64,000 nucleotides of DNA. Origin: Pelagibacteraceae bacterium AG-333-C14 (GTDB lineage Bacteria; Pseudomonadota; Alphaproteobacteria; Pelagibacterales; AG-422-B15). Of the stretch, positions 56,829 to 64,000 are shown in pieces; the stretch's first letter is position 1; each line of letters begins with the position of its first letter. The notes beneath the pieces are model-generated. The model was not told where the DNA came from and did not search any database. It worked only from the letters and a program-made list of their open reading frames with translations. The position numbers and the translations under genes are program-made. The DNA lies in assembly GCA_003282485.1 (NCBI GenBank), contig QBZD01000003.1:1-64000 (forward strand). Direction: 5' to 3'.

Positions 56829-57284
56829 ATGCTGACAGTTGATGTTAATGAAATTGAGTCATACAAAGGCAAAGAAATGGGCCATTCAGAGTGGATGACT
56901 ATAGATCAAGAAAGAATAAATCAGTTTGCTGAAGCAACTAGTGATCATCAATGGATACATGTTGACGAAGAAAAAGCTCAAAAAGAATTGCCAACTAAAA
57001 GTACAATTGCTCATGGATTTTTAAGCCTTTCTCTTTCAGTGCCTTTGAGCGCTCAAGTATGGATTATCTCAGGCGCTAAAATGGTAATAAATTATGGCTT
57101 AAACAAAGTTAGATTCATTAACATGGTGCCCGTAAATTCTAAAGTAAGGATGTCAGCTAAAATAAACGAAGTTAACAAATTAGATAACGGTGGCACGCAA
57201 GTAATCAGCGAAGTATCCCTCGAAATTGAAGGTCAAGATAAGCCTGCTTATGTAGCTGAAACGATTATGGTTGCCTTTCCGTAA
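56829..57284 (+). CDS. MaoC family (R)-specific enoyl-CoA hydratase-like protein
   Basis: Hot-dog fold hydratase of 151 aa. The catalytic Asp/His pair lies in FAEATSDHQWIHVDEEKAQKELPTKSTIAHGFLSLSLSVPL at about residues 32-72 (the D-x4-H motif and the AHG loop). It probably hydrates trans-2-enoyl-CoA or a related thioester. It has no partner beta-oxidation genes next door, but ETF-QO lies downstream. Four bases separate it from the EEP gene. Confidence 0.9.
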   Translation: MLTVDVNEIESYKGKEMGHSEWMTIDQERINQFAEATSDHQWIHVDEEKAQKELPTKSTIAHGFLSLSLSVPLSAQVWIISGAKMVINYGLNKVRFINMVPVNSKVRMSAKINEVNKLDNGGTQVISEVSLEIEGQDKPAYVAETIMVAFP

Positions 57285-57288
57285 CTGA

Positions 57289-58137
57289 ATGAGTGATAAA
57301 TCTTTTCCTGATCCTGATGCAATAATAATTGAAGAGAGCGGTGAGACAATTAAGCTCGTGACCTGGAACTTATGGTGGAAGTTTGAATCTTATAAGGAAA
57401 GAGAAAATTTAATTCTATCAGAGCTTCAAGAAACAGCCGCTGATATAATGTGCTTACAGGAAGTATGGGAAGAGGAAGATGAAAGCCAAGCAAAAATAAT
57501 AGCAGACAAACTAGGCTACCAATATATTTATGGAAAATCTTTTGAGTTTGACGGTGTTGCGTTTGGAAATGCTATAATCTCAAAATATCCAATACAGAAT
57601 CATCAAATAATGATGTTTAAAGCAGACCCTAAGAAAGATGAGAAGAAATTATTTATACATGCTGAGTTACTCTATAAAAACAGTATTACAATTAATGTCA
57701 TATGTACGCACCTTAACTACAAATACGAGCATCAACCAGTAAGAGAAAGCCAAGTTACAGAATTAATGGAGTATATAAGCCATCTGCAAAAATCTAAATT
57801 TCCAGTTTTATTGTGCGGTGACTTTAATGCAGATCCTGAAAGTGATGAAATAAAAATGATCACTGGGCACAAAAAGCCCATCAATGAAACAGTTCTCAGA
57901 GACGTTTGGAACCTCACAAATATAGGTGAACCAGGTTATACATGGTCCAATGAAAATAAATGGGCAATGAAAACTCTAGAGTATGACCGAAGAATTGATT
58001 ATATTTTTTCTTCAAAAGCAGGACCAAAAGGTTTGGGTCAACCTGTAAAAAGCTGCCTTATAGGAAATAAATCAAATGATATTTATCCCAGTGATCACTT
58101 TGGAATTTTAACTCATCTGGTAGGCATAAAAGATTAA
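57289..58137 (+). CDS. endonuclease/exonuclease/phosphatase (EEP) family protein
   Basis: DNase I-like fold, 282 aa. Metal and catalytic motifs: LVTWNLWWKFESYKERE, IMCLQEVWEEED at about residues 55-66 (QE pair), ICTHLNYKYE at about 143, LLCGDFNADPESDEI at about 180-194 (GDFN), and YPSDHFGILTHL (SDH) at the C-terminus. It lacks a signal peptide. Substrate may be a nucleotide, phospholipid or nucleic acid. It overlaps crcB by TAATG. Confidence 0.87.
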   Translation: MSDKSFPDPDAIIIEESGETIKLVTWNLWWKFESYKERENLILSELQETAADIMCLQEVWEEEDESQAKIIADKLGYQYIYGKSFEFDGVAFGNAIISKYPIQNHQIMMFKADPKKDEKKLFIHAELLYKNSITINVICTHLNYKYEHQPVRESQVTELMEYISHLQKSKFPVLLCGDFNADPESDEIKMITGHKKPINETVLRDVWNLTNIGEPGYTWSNENKWAMKTLEYDRRIDYIFSSKAGPKGLGQPVKSCLIGNKSNDIYPSDHFGILTHLVGIKD

Positions 58138-58511
58138 TGAGTTTATTTATTTCAATATTTATTGGTGGTGGTATAGGGGCGCTTACTAGATATATTCTTA
58201 TAGAACAAATTAATAAATCGTTTGTAAGTTCTTTTCCTTATGGAACTCTCACAGTGAATGTTATAGGTGCATTTCTTATTGGTTTAGCATGGAGCTACTT
58301 CGCAGCTAAAATTAATATTTCTGATAATCTTAAAATGTTCATCACTATTGGATTCTTGGGGGGCTTTACTACTTTCTCTTCTTTTAATGTGGATATTTTT
58401 GAGCTAATTCAGAATGGTAGTATTTTTATTTCAATTTTATATATAATTGGAACGTTCGCTCTAACAGTTGGAGCTTTTTTCTTAGGAATGAGTTTATTAC
58501 GAGTAGCCTGA
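58137..58511 (+). CDS. crcB: fluoride ion transporter CrcB/FluC
   Basis: Small dual-topology fluoride channel of 124 aa and four helices. Motifs: GGGIGALTRYILIEQIN at the N-terminus, FPYGTLTVNVIGAFLIG at about residues 34-50 (conserved Asn), and the signature IGFLGGFTTFSSFNVDIFEL at about 72-92, with the Phe box and sodium site. No fluoride riboswitch is present because the gene starts inside the preceding stop. It abuts the stop of the AhpD-like gene. Confidence 0.95.
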   Translation: MSLFISIFIGGGIGALTRYILIEQINKSFVSSFPYGTLTVNVIGAFLIGLAWSYFAAKINISDNLKMFITIGFLGGFTTFSSFNVDIFELIQNGSIFISILYIIGTFALTVGAFFLGMSLLRVA

Positions 58512-59063
58512 TTATTTATTTCTTTTTGAGATCATATATTCAGCGAGTCCATCATAACCTTTTTCTATCATCATCTTTGCGGATCCGATATTTTGAATGT
58601 CGTCGAGAGGTTTTATCTGATGAGCTACCACTACCGTATTCATAAATTGTGCGGCACCGCATATTGAAATAATTTCTGAAATTACTCGTTCGTCGAAGCC
58701 GTATTGAAGTATTTGATCTACATCCTCATCAACTATTGATTTTATATCCACATTGACTTTATGAGCCAGCTTCATAATTGGTTTGTACTTTTCTTCTATG
58801 CCAGCATTTTCAATATCTAGAAGTGGCTGTTCATCATTTGCGTCTCTTAATAATTTCTTAGATATTTCAGCGTGAATATTTTTACAATATTGGCATCCAT
58901 TGAGGCCAGATATGTAGGCAAAGATCATTTCTTTAATATAATTAGGCAGTAATGTTTGTTGGCGCATTAAAGCCTCAAGGTATAAGACATAATGTGATTG
59001 ATAACTCCAGTTATCTAAAAACACATCATATACAGATTTATATTTGTTTAAAAAGTTGCTCAT
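58512..59063 (-). CDS. AhpD/carboxymuconolactone decarboxylase-like, peroxidase-related protein
   Basis: A 183-aa alpha-helical protein. The redox motif CQYCKNIHAEI at about residues 57-67 is the CxxC-x3-H site of the AhpD-like branch, with an upstream Glu in YIKEMIFAYISGLNGC. Members reduce peroxides or partner proteins through the disulfide. Physiological partner is not known. It is followed (upstream on the map) by tRNA-Gln, whose gene is 12 bases away on the same strand. Confidence 0.85.
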   Translation of the reverse strand: MSNFLNKYKSVYDVFLDNWSYQSHYVLYLEALMRQQTLLPNYIKEMIFAYISGLNGCQYCKNIHAEISKKLLRDANDEQPLLDIENAGIEEKYKPIMKLAHKVNVDIKSIVDEDVDQILQYGFDERVISEIISICGAAQFMNTVVVAHQIKPLDDIQNIGSAKMMIEKGYDGLAEYMISKRNK

Positions 59064-59075
59064 ATTTTTTTTCCT

Positions 59076-59150
59076 TGGCTGGGGCGGGAGGATTCGAACC
59101 TCCGAATGCCGCTACCAAAAAGCGGTGCCTTACCGCTTGGCCACGCCCCA
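59076..59150 (-). tRNA. tRNA-Gln (TTG anticodon)
   Basis: A 75-nt cloverleaf: acceptor TGGGGCG/CGCCCCA, anticodon stem CCGCT/AGCGG with loop TTTTGGT (anticodon TTG), T arm CGGAG-GTTCGAA-TCCTCCG-like with TTCGAATC, discriminator G and encoded CCA. The unusual first pair U1-A72 is normal for glutamine tRNAs. No neighbouring att-like repeat was seen. Confidence 0.95.
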
Positions 59151-59193
59151 ACACTCATACATTATTTAGTTTAACAAATAGATTTTGCAATGA

Positions 59194-60030
59194 TTATATT
59201 ATCCTAGCAAGACAAGTCCACCATTTAGGATGGAGTTTTTTGATTTTAGAGACAGCCTCATTTGAAGTAGCTTCATCATTGTAACATCCAAAAAAAGCTG
59301 ATCCGCTTCCTGTCATTCTAGTAAAATTACAACGTTCATCGCTTTCGAGAAACTGCTTTACCATTCTTATTTCTTGATTAAGAGTTATAGCTGTCTCCTC
59401 GAGATCATTTGAGGTTTCTTGCAATATATCACTAATTTGTTTTTGGCCCTCGTAAAGGAAATTACTCTTACTCAATATTTGATGCTGCTCAAAAATTATT
59501 TTCGTACTACTTAAAATTTGTGGGTAAATTAGGAGAAAAATTTTATCTGAAAATAATTTTATTCTTTTTTTAACAGAACCTGTGCCAGTAATTAAAGCTG
59601 AACCTTCTTCTAAAAAAAATTCAATATCAGAACCGAGTTCTTTTGCAACTAATAAACATTGTGATTTTGATAAAGCACCCTCGCTCATTAAGTACTTTAG
59701 AATTTCGGCAACATTTGAGGATCCGCCTCCCAATCCAGAACCAACTGGTATTTGTTTATCAATAAGAATTGTGTAATTACTATGGTTGATAAAATTATTA
59801 TCTAATAGGAATTGAAACAAAGTATGAATATTGCTTTCTTGACTTACTTGCGAGCAAAAGGGTCCTATAAATTTCACAGAAAAATCAGCTGCTGTATCAA
59901 TTTTAATTTTATCGGAAATACTTATTCTTGTGATAATAGAAGATAAATCGTGATAACCATTTTTAAGTTTTTTAATTACTTCAAGAAATAAATTAATTTT
60001 TGCGTATGATTGTAATGTATGCTTGTGCAA
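59194..60030 (-). CDS. ispE: 4-diphosphocytidyl-2-C-methyl-D-erythritol kinase
   Basis: GHMP kinase of the non-mevalonate isoprenoid pathway, 278 aa. The N-terminus SYAKINLFLEVIKKLKNGYHDLSSI and ATP loop PVGSGLGGGSSNVAEILKYL at about residues 91-110 are diagnostic; the C-terminal RMTGSGSAFFGCY completes the site. Start is TTG (60030), just after the stop of the TPR gene, with AAGGA about 13 bases upstream. In many alphaproteobacteria ispE neighbours a TPR protein and ETF-QO, as here. Confidence 0.94.
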   Translation of the reverse strand: MHKHTLQSYAKINLFLEVIKKLKNGYHDLSSIITRISISDKIKIDTAADFSVKFIGPFCSQVSQESNIHTLFQFLLDNNFINHSNYTILIDKQIPVGSGLGGGSSNVAEILKYLMSEGALSKSQCLLVAKELGSDIEFFLEEGSALITGTGSVKKRIKLFSDKIFLLIYPQILSSTKIIFEQHQILSKSNFLYEGQKQISDILQETSNDLEETAITLNQEIRMVKQFLESDERCNFTRMTGSGSAFFGCYNDEATSNEAVSKIKKLHPKWWTCLARII

Positions 60031-60035
60031 TGATA

Positions 60036-61697
60036 TCAGATTCCTTTAAGTAGTTTTCTATGAATCTTTTCTTGAAGAGACTCATCAATATCCAGTTCTA
60101 TTGCTTTTTTCCAATAATATCTCGCTTGTATTTCATTTCCAAGCATCCAAAGAACGTCTCCATAATGATCATTAACTGTGGGATCATAAGGCATCATATC
60201 AATTGAAAATTCAAGCAATGAAAGCGCATCTTCATATTGCCCAACCTTATAATAATACCAAGCCAGACTATCAATAATGTAAGGATCGTTGGGCTTTAAA
60301 GAAATTGCCTTTTCAATCATTTCCTTAGCTGTAGATAAATTTTGATCCATATCAATATAAGAATAACCTAAATAATTTAATACATCTGGCTGTTCTTCAT
60401 AAAGTTCTAACGCATTGATAAAGTTTTGTTCAGCTAATTTCCAATTTTTTGTTCTTTCGTGAACTATCCCAATATTAAAAAAAACTTCCCACAAGTTATC
60501 TTTATCTAATGCTTCTCCTAAATCGAGTGCCGCTCGATACGACTTAATTGCGTTGTCCCAATCTTTTTCATATCGATAAAAATTTCCTAGTGATAAAAAT
60601 ACTTCAAAATTTTCTTCACTTTCTGAAAAAGTTCTTAAGTTATTGATAGCTTTTGCGCTTTCATCTTCATTACGATATGTTTCCGATATTTGAATTGCTG
60701 CAAAATGCCCTAGATAATGAGTTTTGGGTATTAAGCTTAAGATATTTCGAGCTTTATCTTGATCTTGCGTTTCGCTCAAGAATGTAGCAAATATATATTT
60801 TATCTCATGCATATGAGGGGATGTCTCTAAGGCCAATTGAAACAACATGTGGGACAATTCTTGATTAACATTTTTGATTAATGATTGTGCGTTGAACAAA
60901 ACAATACCAATTCCCTGTAATGGATTCTGAATAATTCGATTATTATTGGATTTAGTAAACTTCTCTATAAAAGCATCATCATAATCAGACAAATATTCAC
61001 TTACAAAATTATTTTTTTCTTCTAAAAGATTATTTCTATTCAAAAAATTTAAATATAACTGCATTACATAAAGATCGTTTTGCATAGACAGTGATTGCTC
61101 ATAAAAAATTTCTGCTAGTTCAATCTCATCTGCAAAGTCATATATGAGAGCCTTATGAACCAAGGTAAGATATTGATGATCATCAGATGATATCAGGTCG
61201 ATCAGTGCCATGCTCTTATCAAGAGAGGGGCTATCAGCCCAAACCCAGGCCCTTAAAAGCCTAACAAAAGTGCTGTCTGATATTTCTCCTCTCCAGATAC
61301 TGGCAAAGCTCTGATCAGCAAAACCTTTCTTGTAAGAGTTTAAATATGAAATGCCATTTACGAGATGACCCTGAGGTGACTGATTGCTCATACAGCATGA
61401 GTTTACTTTTTTATCACAGCCTGCCTGAGCTAATTTAAATGAATAGTTATTAGCGCTGTACAAGTCACCATCTAAGATACTAAGTAGCAGTAATCGATCT
61501 AAAGCTAATAGATCATTTGGGTTGGATCTGTGTAATTTTTGATAATACCTTTTAGTTATTTTATAATCATTTGAATTACTTGATATATTTGCAACTAAAT
61601 AATCACCGATTTTTGGTAAATTTGTTTTAGCGGCAGTCGCTGAGCTGAAAGATAGAATAAATATAAAGATGAAAGAGAGTAATCTTATAATACTCAT
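60036..61697 (-). CDS. exported TPR-repeat protein (553 aa)
   Basis: Signal peptide at residues 1-22 (FIFIFILSFSSATA) followed by a long array of tetratricopeptide-type helical pairs. The clearest are in the C-terminal half: DNAIKSYRAALDLGEALDK, KLAEQNFINALELYEEQPDVLNYLGYSYIDM, TAKEMIEKAISLKPNDPYIIDSLAWYYYKVGQYEDALSLLEFSIDMMPYDPTVNDHYGDVLWMLG. The family is widespread in alphaproteobacteria next to ispE; function unknown, probably a periplasmic scaffold. Twelve bases separate it from ETF-QO upstream and 5 from ispE downstream. Confidence 0.85.
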   Translation of the reverse strand: MSIIRLLSFIFIFILSFSSATAAKTNLPKIGDYLVANISSNSNDYKITKRYYQKLHRSNPNDLLALDRLLLLSILDGDLYSANNYSFKLAQAGCDKKVNSCCMSNQSPQGHLVNGISYLNSYKKGFADQSFASIWRGEISDSTFVRLLRAWVWADSPSLDKSMALIDLISSDDHQYLTLVHKALIYDFADEIELAEIFYEQSLSMQNDLYVMQLYLNFLNRNNLLEEKNNFVSEYLSDYDDAFIEKFTKSNNNRIIQNPLQGIGIVLFNAQSLIKNVNQELSHMLFQLALETSPHMHEIKYIFATFLSETQDQDKARNILSLIPKTHYLGHFAAIQISETYRNEDESAKAINNLRTFSESEENFEVFLSLGNFYRYEKDWDNAIKSYRAALDLGEALDKDNLWEVFFNIGIVHERTKNWKLAEQNFINALELYEEQPDVLNYLGYSYIDMDQNLSTAKEMIEKAISLKPNDPYIIDSLAWYYYKVGQYEDALSLLEFSIDMMPYDPTVNDHYGDVLWMLGNEIQARYYWKKAIELDIDESLQEKIHRKLLKGI

Positions 61698-61709
61698 GCT
61701 CGTCTAATT

Positions 61710-63356
61710 TTACATGTTTGCATACTTTGGCCCACCTCCACCTTCAGGTGTCACCCAATTAATATTTTGCGACGGCTCTTTGATATCGCACGTTTTACAG
61801 TGAATACAATTTTGACTATTGATCACAAATCTAGGTGTTTGATTTTCATTATCTTGATGAACTTCGTAAACTCCTACAGGACAATATCTTTGTGAAGGTT
61901 CGTCGTATTCGTTCAGTGTATAACTTATCGGTAATTCACTATCTTTTAGTTGAAGGTGAACAGGTTGATTTTCTGTATGGTATGTGCCCGTCAAATAAAC
62001 CGAGCTTGACCTATCAAAGGTTAGTACCCCGTCAGGCTTAGGATATTCAATTTTTTTTGCGTCTTTAGCTTTGATAAGTGTTTCATGGTCAGCGTGCTTG
62101 TGGGATAAAGTGAATGGCATTTTTCCCCAAAATAGCCATTGATCAATTCCTGCTAATATAACGCCTAACATTGTTCCAAATCTAGTAAAGAAAGGCTTCA
62201 CGTTGCGTGCTGCATGAAGTTCTTTATAAAGCCAGCTACTATTAAATTTCTCCTCGTAAACTGATAAATCAGACACTCTTTCGGAAATAAATTCATTGAT
62301 AGACTCTGCGGCTAGAATTCCACTTTTCATAGCAGTATGCGATCCTTTAATCTTAGGCATGTTCAAAGTGCCGGCATCACATCCAATAAGTAACGCACCT
62401 GGCATATACATTTTTGGTAAGCTTTGAAGTCCACCTTCAATTAATGCTCTTGCCCCATATGAAATTCTTTTGCCACCAGATAATATTTTTTTAATGGCTG
62501 GATGTGTTTTAAATCTTTGAAATTCTTCAAAAGGTGAGAGATATGGGTTTGAGTAATCTAAGCCAATAACATACCCTAAATAAATTTGTTTATTTTCTGC
62601 ATGGTAAACAAAGCTGCCACCATAAGTATCATTTTCTAAAGGCCATCCAACTGAATGCAAAACCATTCCCTCGTCATGATTTTCTTCTGGAACTTCCCAT
62701 ATTTCTTTTAAACCAATTCCATATTGCTGAGGATCAGAGTTCTCTGATAAATTAAATTTATTAATTAATTGTTTACCTAGATGGCCTCTGCATCCTTCTG
62801 CAAACACAGTAACTTTGGCATGCAGTTCTATACCTGGTTCATATGAGTCTTTTTTTTCATTATTTATATCAAGACCCATATCATTTGTCGCAACTCCTCT
62901 TACTTTCCCTTGCTCATCATAAAGAATTTCTGAAGCTGCAAATCCAGGATATATCTCAACACCCATACCTTCAGCAACTTGCCCAAGCCATCTACATAAA
63001 TTAGCAAGGCTAGTTATATAATTGCCTTTATTATGTTGAACGGGAGGCAATAAAAATGATGGAACAGAGAAATAACTTTTTTCGGATAGAACTAAAAATT
63101 TCTCTTTTGATACTTTAGTTTTTAGAGGGCAGCCTTCCATAGACTGCCAGTCAGGTAATAGTTCATCTAGTGCTTTTGTTTCAAATACATTTCCACTCAA
63201 AATATGGGCTCCAACCTCTGAGGCCTTCTCAACTATGCACACGTTTGCATCAGCATTAATTTGCTTTAATTTGATAGCAGTTGCTAAACCCGAGGGTCCC
63301 GCTCCGACGACAACTACGTCGTACTCCATCGCTTCTCTTTGAGTATCAGTCTCCAT
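61710..63356 (-). CDS. electron transfer flavoprotein-ubiquinone oxidoreductase
   Basis: Passes electrons from electron transfer flavoprotein (fatty acid, amino acid oxidation) to ubiquinone, 548 aa. FAD motif VVVVGAGPSGLATAIKLK near residue 15, ubiquinone and FAD region (GSHTAMKSGILAAESI at about 338-353) and the C-terminal 4Fe-4S site CPVGVYEV...NCIHCKTCDIKEPSQNINWVTPEGGGGPKY. Fits a bc1-based aerobic chain. Divergent from the uracil-DNA glycosylase gene. Confidence 0.97.
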   Translation of the reverse strand: METDTQREAMEYDVVVVGAGPSGLATAIKLKQINADANVCIVEKASEVGAHILSGNVFETKALDELLPDWQSMEGCPLKTKVSKEKFLVLSEKSYFSVPSFLLPPVQHNKGNYITSLANLCRWLGQVAEGMGVEIYPGFAASEILYDEQGKVRGVATNDMGLDINNEKKDSYEPGIELHAKVTVFAEGCRGHLGKQLINKFNLSENSDPQQYGIGLKEIWEVPEENHDEGMVLHSVGWPLENDTYGGSFVYHAENKQIYLGYVIGLDYSNPYLSPFEEFQRFKTHPAIKKILSGGKRISYGARALIEGGLQSLPKMYMPGALLIGCDAGTLNMPKIKGSHTAMKSGILAAESINEFISERVSDLSVYEEKFNSSWLYKELHAARNVKPFFTRFGTMLGVILAGIDQWLFWGKMPFTLSHKHADHETLIKAKDAKKIEYPKPDGVLTFDRSSSVYLTGTYHTENQPVHLQLKDSELPISYTLNEYDEPSQRYCPVGVYEVHQDNENQTPRFVINSQNCIHCKTCDIKEPSQNINWVTPEGGGGPKYANM

Positions 63357-63402
63357 TATTAACTATATATTTAGTTTATAAGCATTATAATTCAATTTGT
63401 TT

Positions 63403-64000
63403 ATGACGAAGTTAGATATTCAAAATACTATAAAACTACTAAATCAATATAAATTAAGCGGGGTTGATGAAAATATAGGAAATATGGCAAAAAATAGGTA
63501 TGGAAAAGGAACAATAAAATCGCCCGATAAGTTTCAGTCAAAAGAAAAAACAGACTTTCCTCAGCATGAAATCGAAAAAGATATTCTCAATATTGATAGT
63601 CTAGAATCATTAAAAGAATACATGTCAAATTTTAAAGGCTGTGAACTTCATAAAAGCGCAACAAATATGGTCTTTTCAGATGGAAACCCAAGTGCAAAAA
63701 TCATGCTTATAGGTGAGGCTCCAGGTCATGATGAGGATATTCAAGGTAAACCCTTTGTTGGAAGAAGTGGCAAGCTGTTGGATAAAATGCTAGAGGCCAT
63801 CGATCTAAATCGAGAAAAAGTTTACATTGCAAATATTGTTCCGTGGAGACCACCAAATAACAGAAGGCCAACAGACGAAGAGATTGAGATATGTTTACCA
63901 ATGATAAAAAAGCATATTGAAATAGTAAATCCAAAAGCAATTTTGTTATTAGGAAGCACTGCTACTTATGCATTAATTAAAAATAATGAAGGGATTACCA
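63403..64000 (+). CDS. uracil-DNA glycosylase, family 4 (5' part, runs off the window)
   Basis: Removes uracil from DNA; this family binds a 4Fe-4S cluster. Not in the ORF track because the stop is outside. The frame from ATG at 63403 reads MTKLDIQNTIKLLNQYKLSGVDENIG. It then shows FKGCELHKSATNMVFSDGNPSAKIMLIGEAPGHDEDIQGKPFVGRSGKLLDKML (first cluster Cys and the GEAPG active-site motif) and ANIVPWRPPNNRRPTDEEIEICLPMI. About 199 codons are present. Long N-terminal region of about 75 residues before the catalytic domain is usual in alphaproteobacteria. Confidence 0.94.
   Translation, partial: MTKLDIQNTIKLLNQYKLSGVDENIGNMAKNRYGKGTIKSPDKFQSKEKTDFPQHEIEKDILNIDSLESLKEYMSNFKGCELHKSATNMVFSDGNPSAKIMLIGEAPGHDEDIQGKPFVGRSGKLLDKMLEAIDLNREKVYIANIVPWRPPNNRRPTDEEIEICLPMIKKHIEIVNPKAILLLGSTATYALIKNNEGIT

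Noticed and set aside
58085-58140. Fluoride riboswitch before crcB
   Set aside because: crcB starts inside the stop of the preceding gene, leaving no leader; no riboswitch core was seen.
59076-59150. Second tRNA-linked integration site at tRNA-Gln
   Set aside because: No copy of the tRNA 3' end was seen in the flanking sequence.

Overview
The window is AT-rich and very densely packed. It reads as a piece of a streamlined, free-living alphaproteobacterial chromosome, probably marine. The inference rests on gene content and order: yqeY-dnaG-rpoD divergent from carAB, lgt-midA-pgeF-prs-rplY-pth-ychF, petABC, an ELM1-family gene beside trxB, DUF1285-CoA pyrophosphatase-CCA transferase, a bacterial type A RNase P RNA, and an alphaproteobacterial-style family 4 uracil-DNA glycosylase. 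Genes commonly overlap by 1, 4, 8 or 11 bases, and several convergent pairs share stop codons. No phage structural genes, insertion sequences or CRISPR arrays were seen. I cannot name a species; SAR11, AEGEAN-169, HIMB59 or SAR116-like lineages are only guesses from style.

Layout. 1-1741: 5' part of ftsZ with mraZ directly upstream and a four-box TGGG operator. 1848-2235: rnpB and its promoter. 2218-5353: amidase, DMT exporter and the mlaA-mlaC lipid-transport pair. 5350-11133: rhodanese, TIGR03643-type protein, tiny ORFs, and a long minus-strand cluster (BT1-type transporter, 56-aa membrane peptide, GST-like protein, beta-propeller-like protein, ABM-like protein) behind a YedK/HMCES gene. 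11133-16415: TPR protein, OYE-type flavin reductase, 1-Cys peroxiredoxin, persulfide dioxygenase-like protein, alpha/beta hydrolase and TauD-type dioxygenase. 16462-17244: a CAT-anticodon tRNA followed by a mini-element bounded by a 49-bp copy of the tRNA 3' end.

17293-26136: rpoD, dnaG, yqeY and carAB (transcription, replication priming, carbamoyl phosphate). 26133-30416: Lrp regulator, 2OG-Fe(II) oxygenase-like protein, ELM1, trxB and an aspartate aminotransferase. 30507-37015: uvrB, a Ca/Na exchanger, a FolM-like reductase with folB, uvrC and pgsA. 37016-40423: ilvE divergent from a MarR/OmpR/EnvZ-type signalling trio. 40420-49212: proC with a tiny UbiK-like ORF, then lgt to ychF, and a purine phosphoribosyltransferase converging on an NCS2 permease. 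49362-51909: the cytochrome bc1 complex.

51910-64000: trmL, hemF, greA, cca, Nudix hydrolase, DUF1285, GNAT, MaoC, EEP phosphatase, crcB, AhpD-like protein, tRNA-Gln, ispE, a large TPR protein, ETF-ubiquinone oxidoreductase and the start of a uracil-DNA glycosylase. ETF-QO and bc1 connect to the same quinone pool. The most unusual points are the tRNA-borne mini-element with no integrase, mraZ abutting ftsZ, a DnaG that has lost most zinc ligands, and four small ORFs below the ORF-track cutoff.
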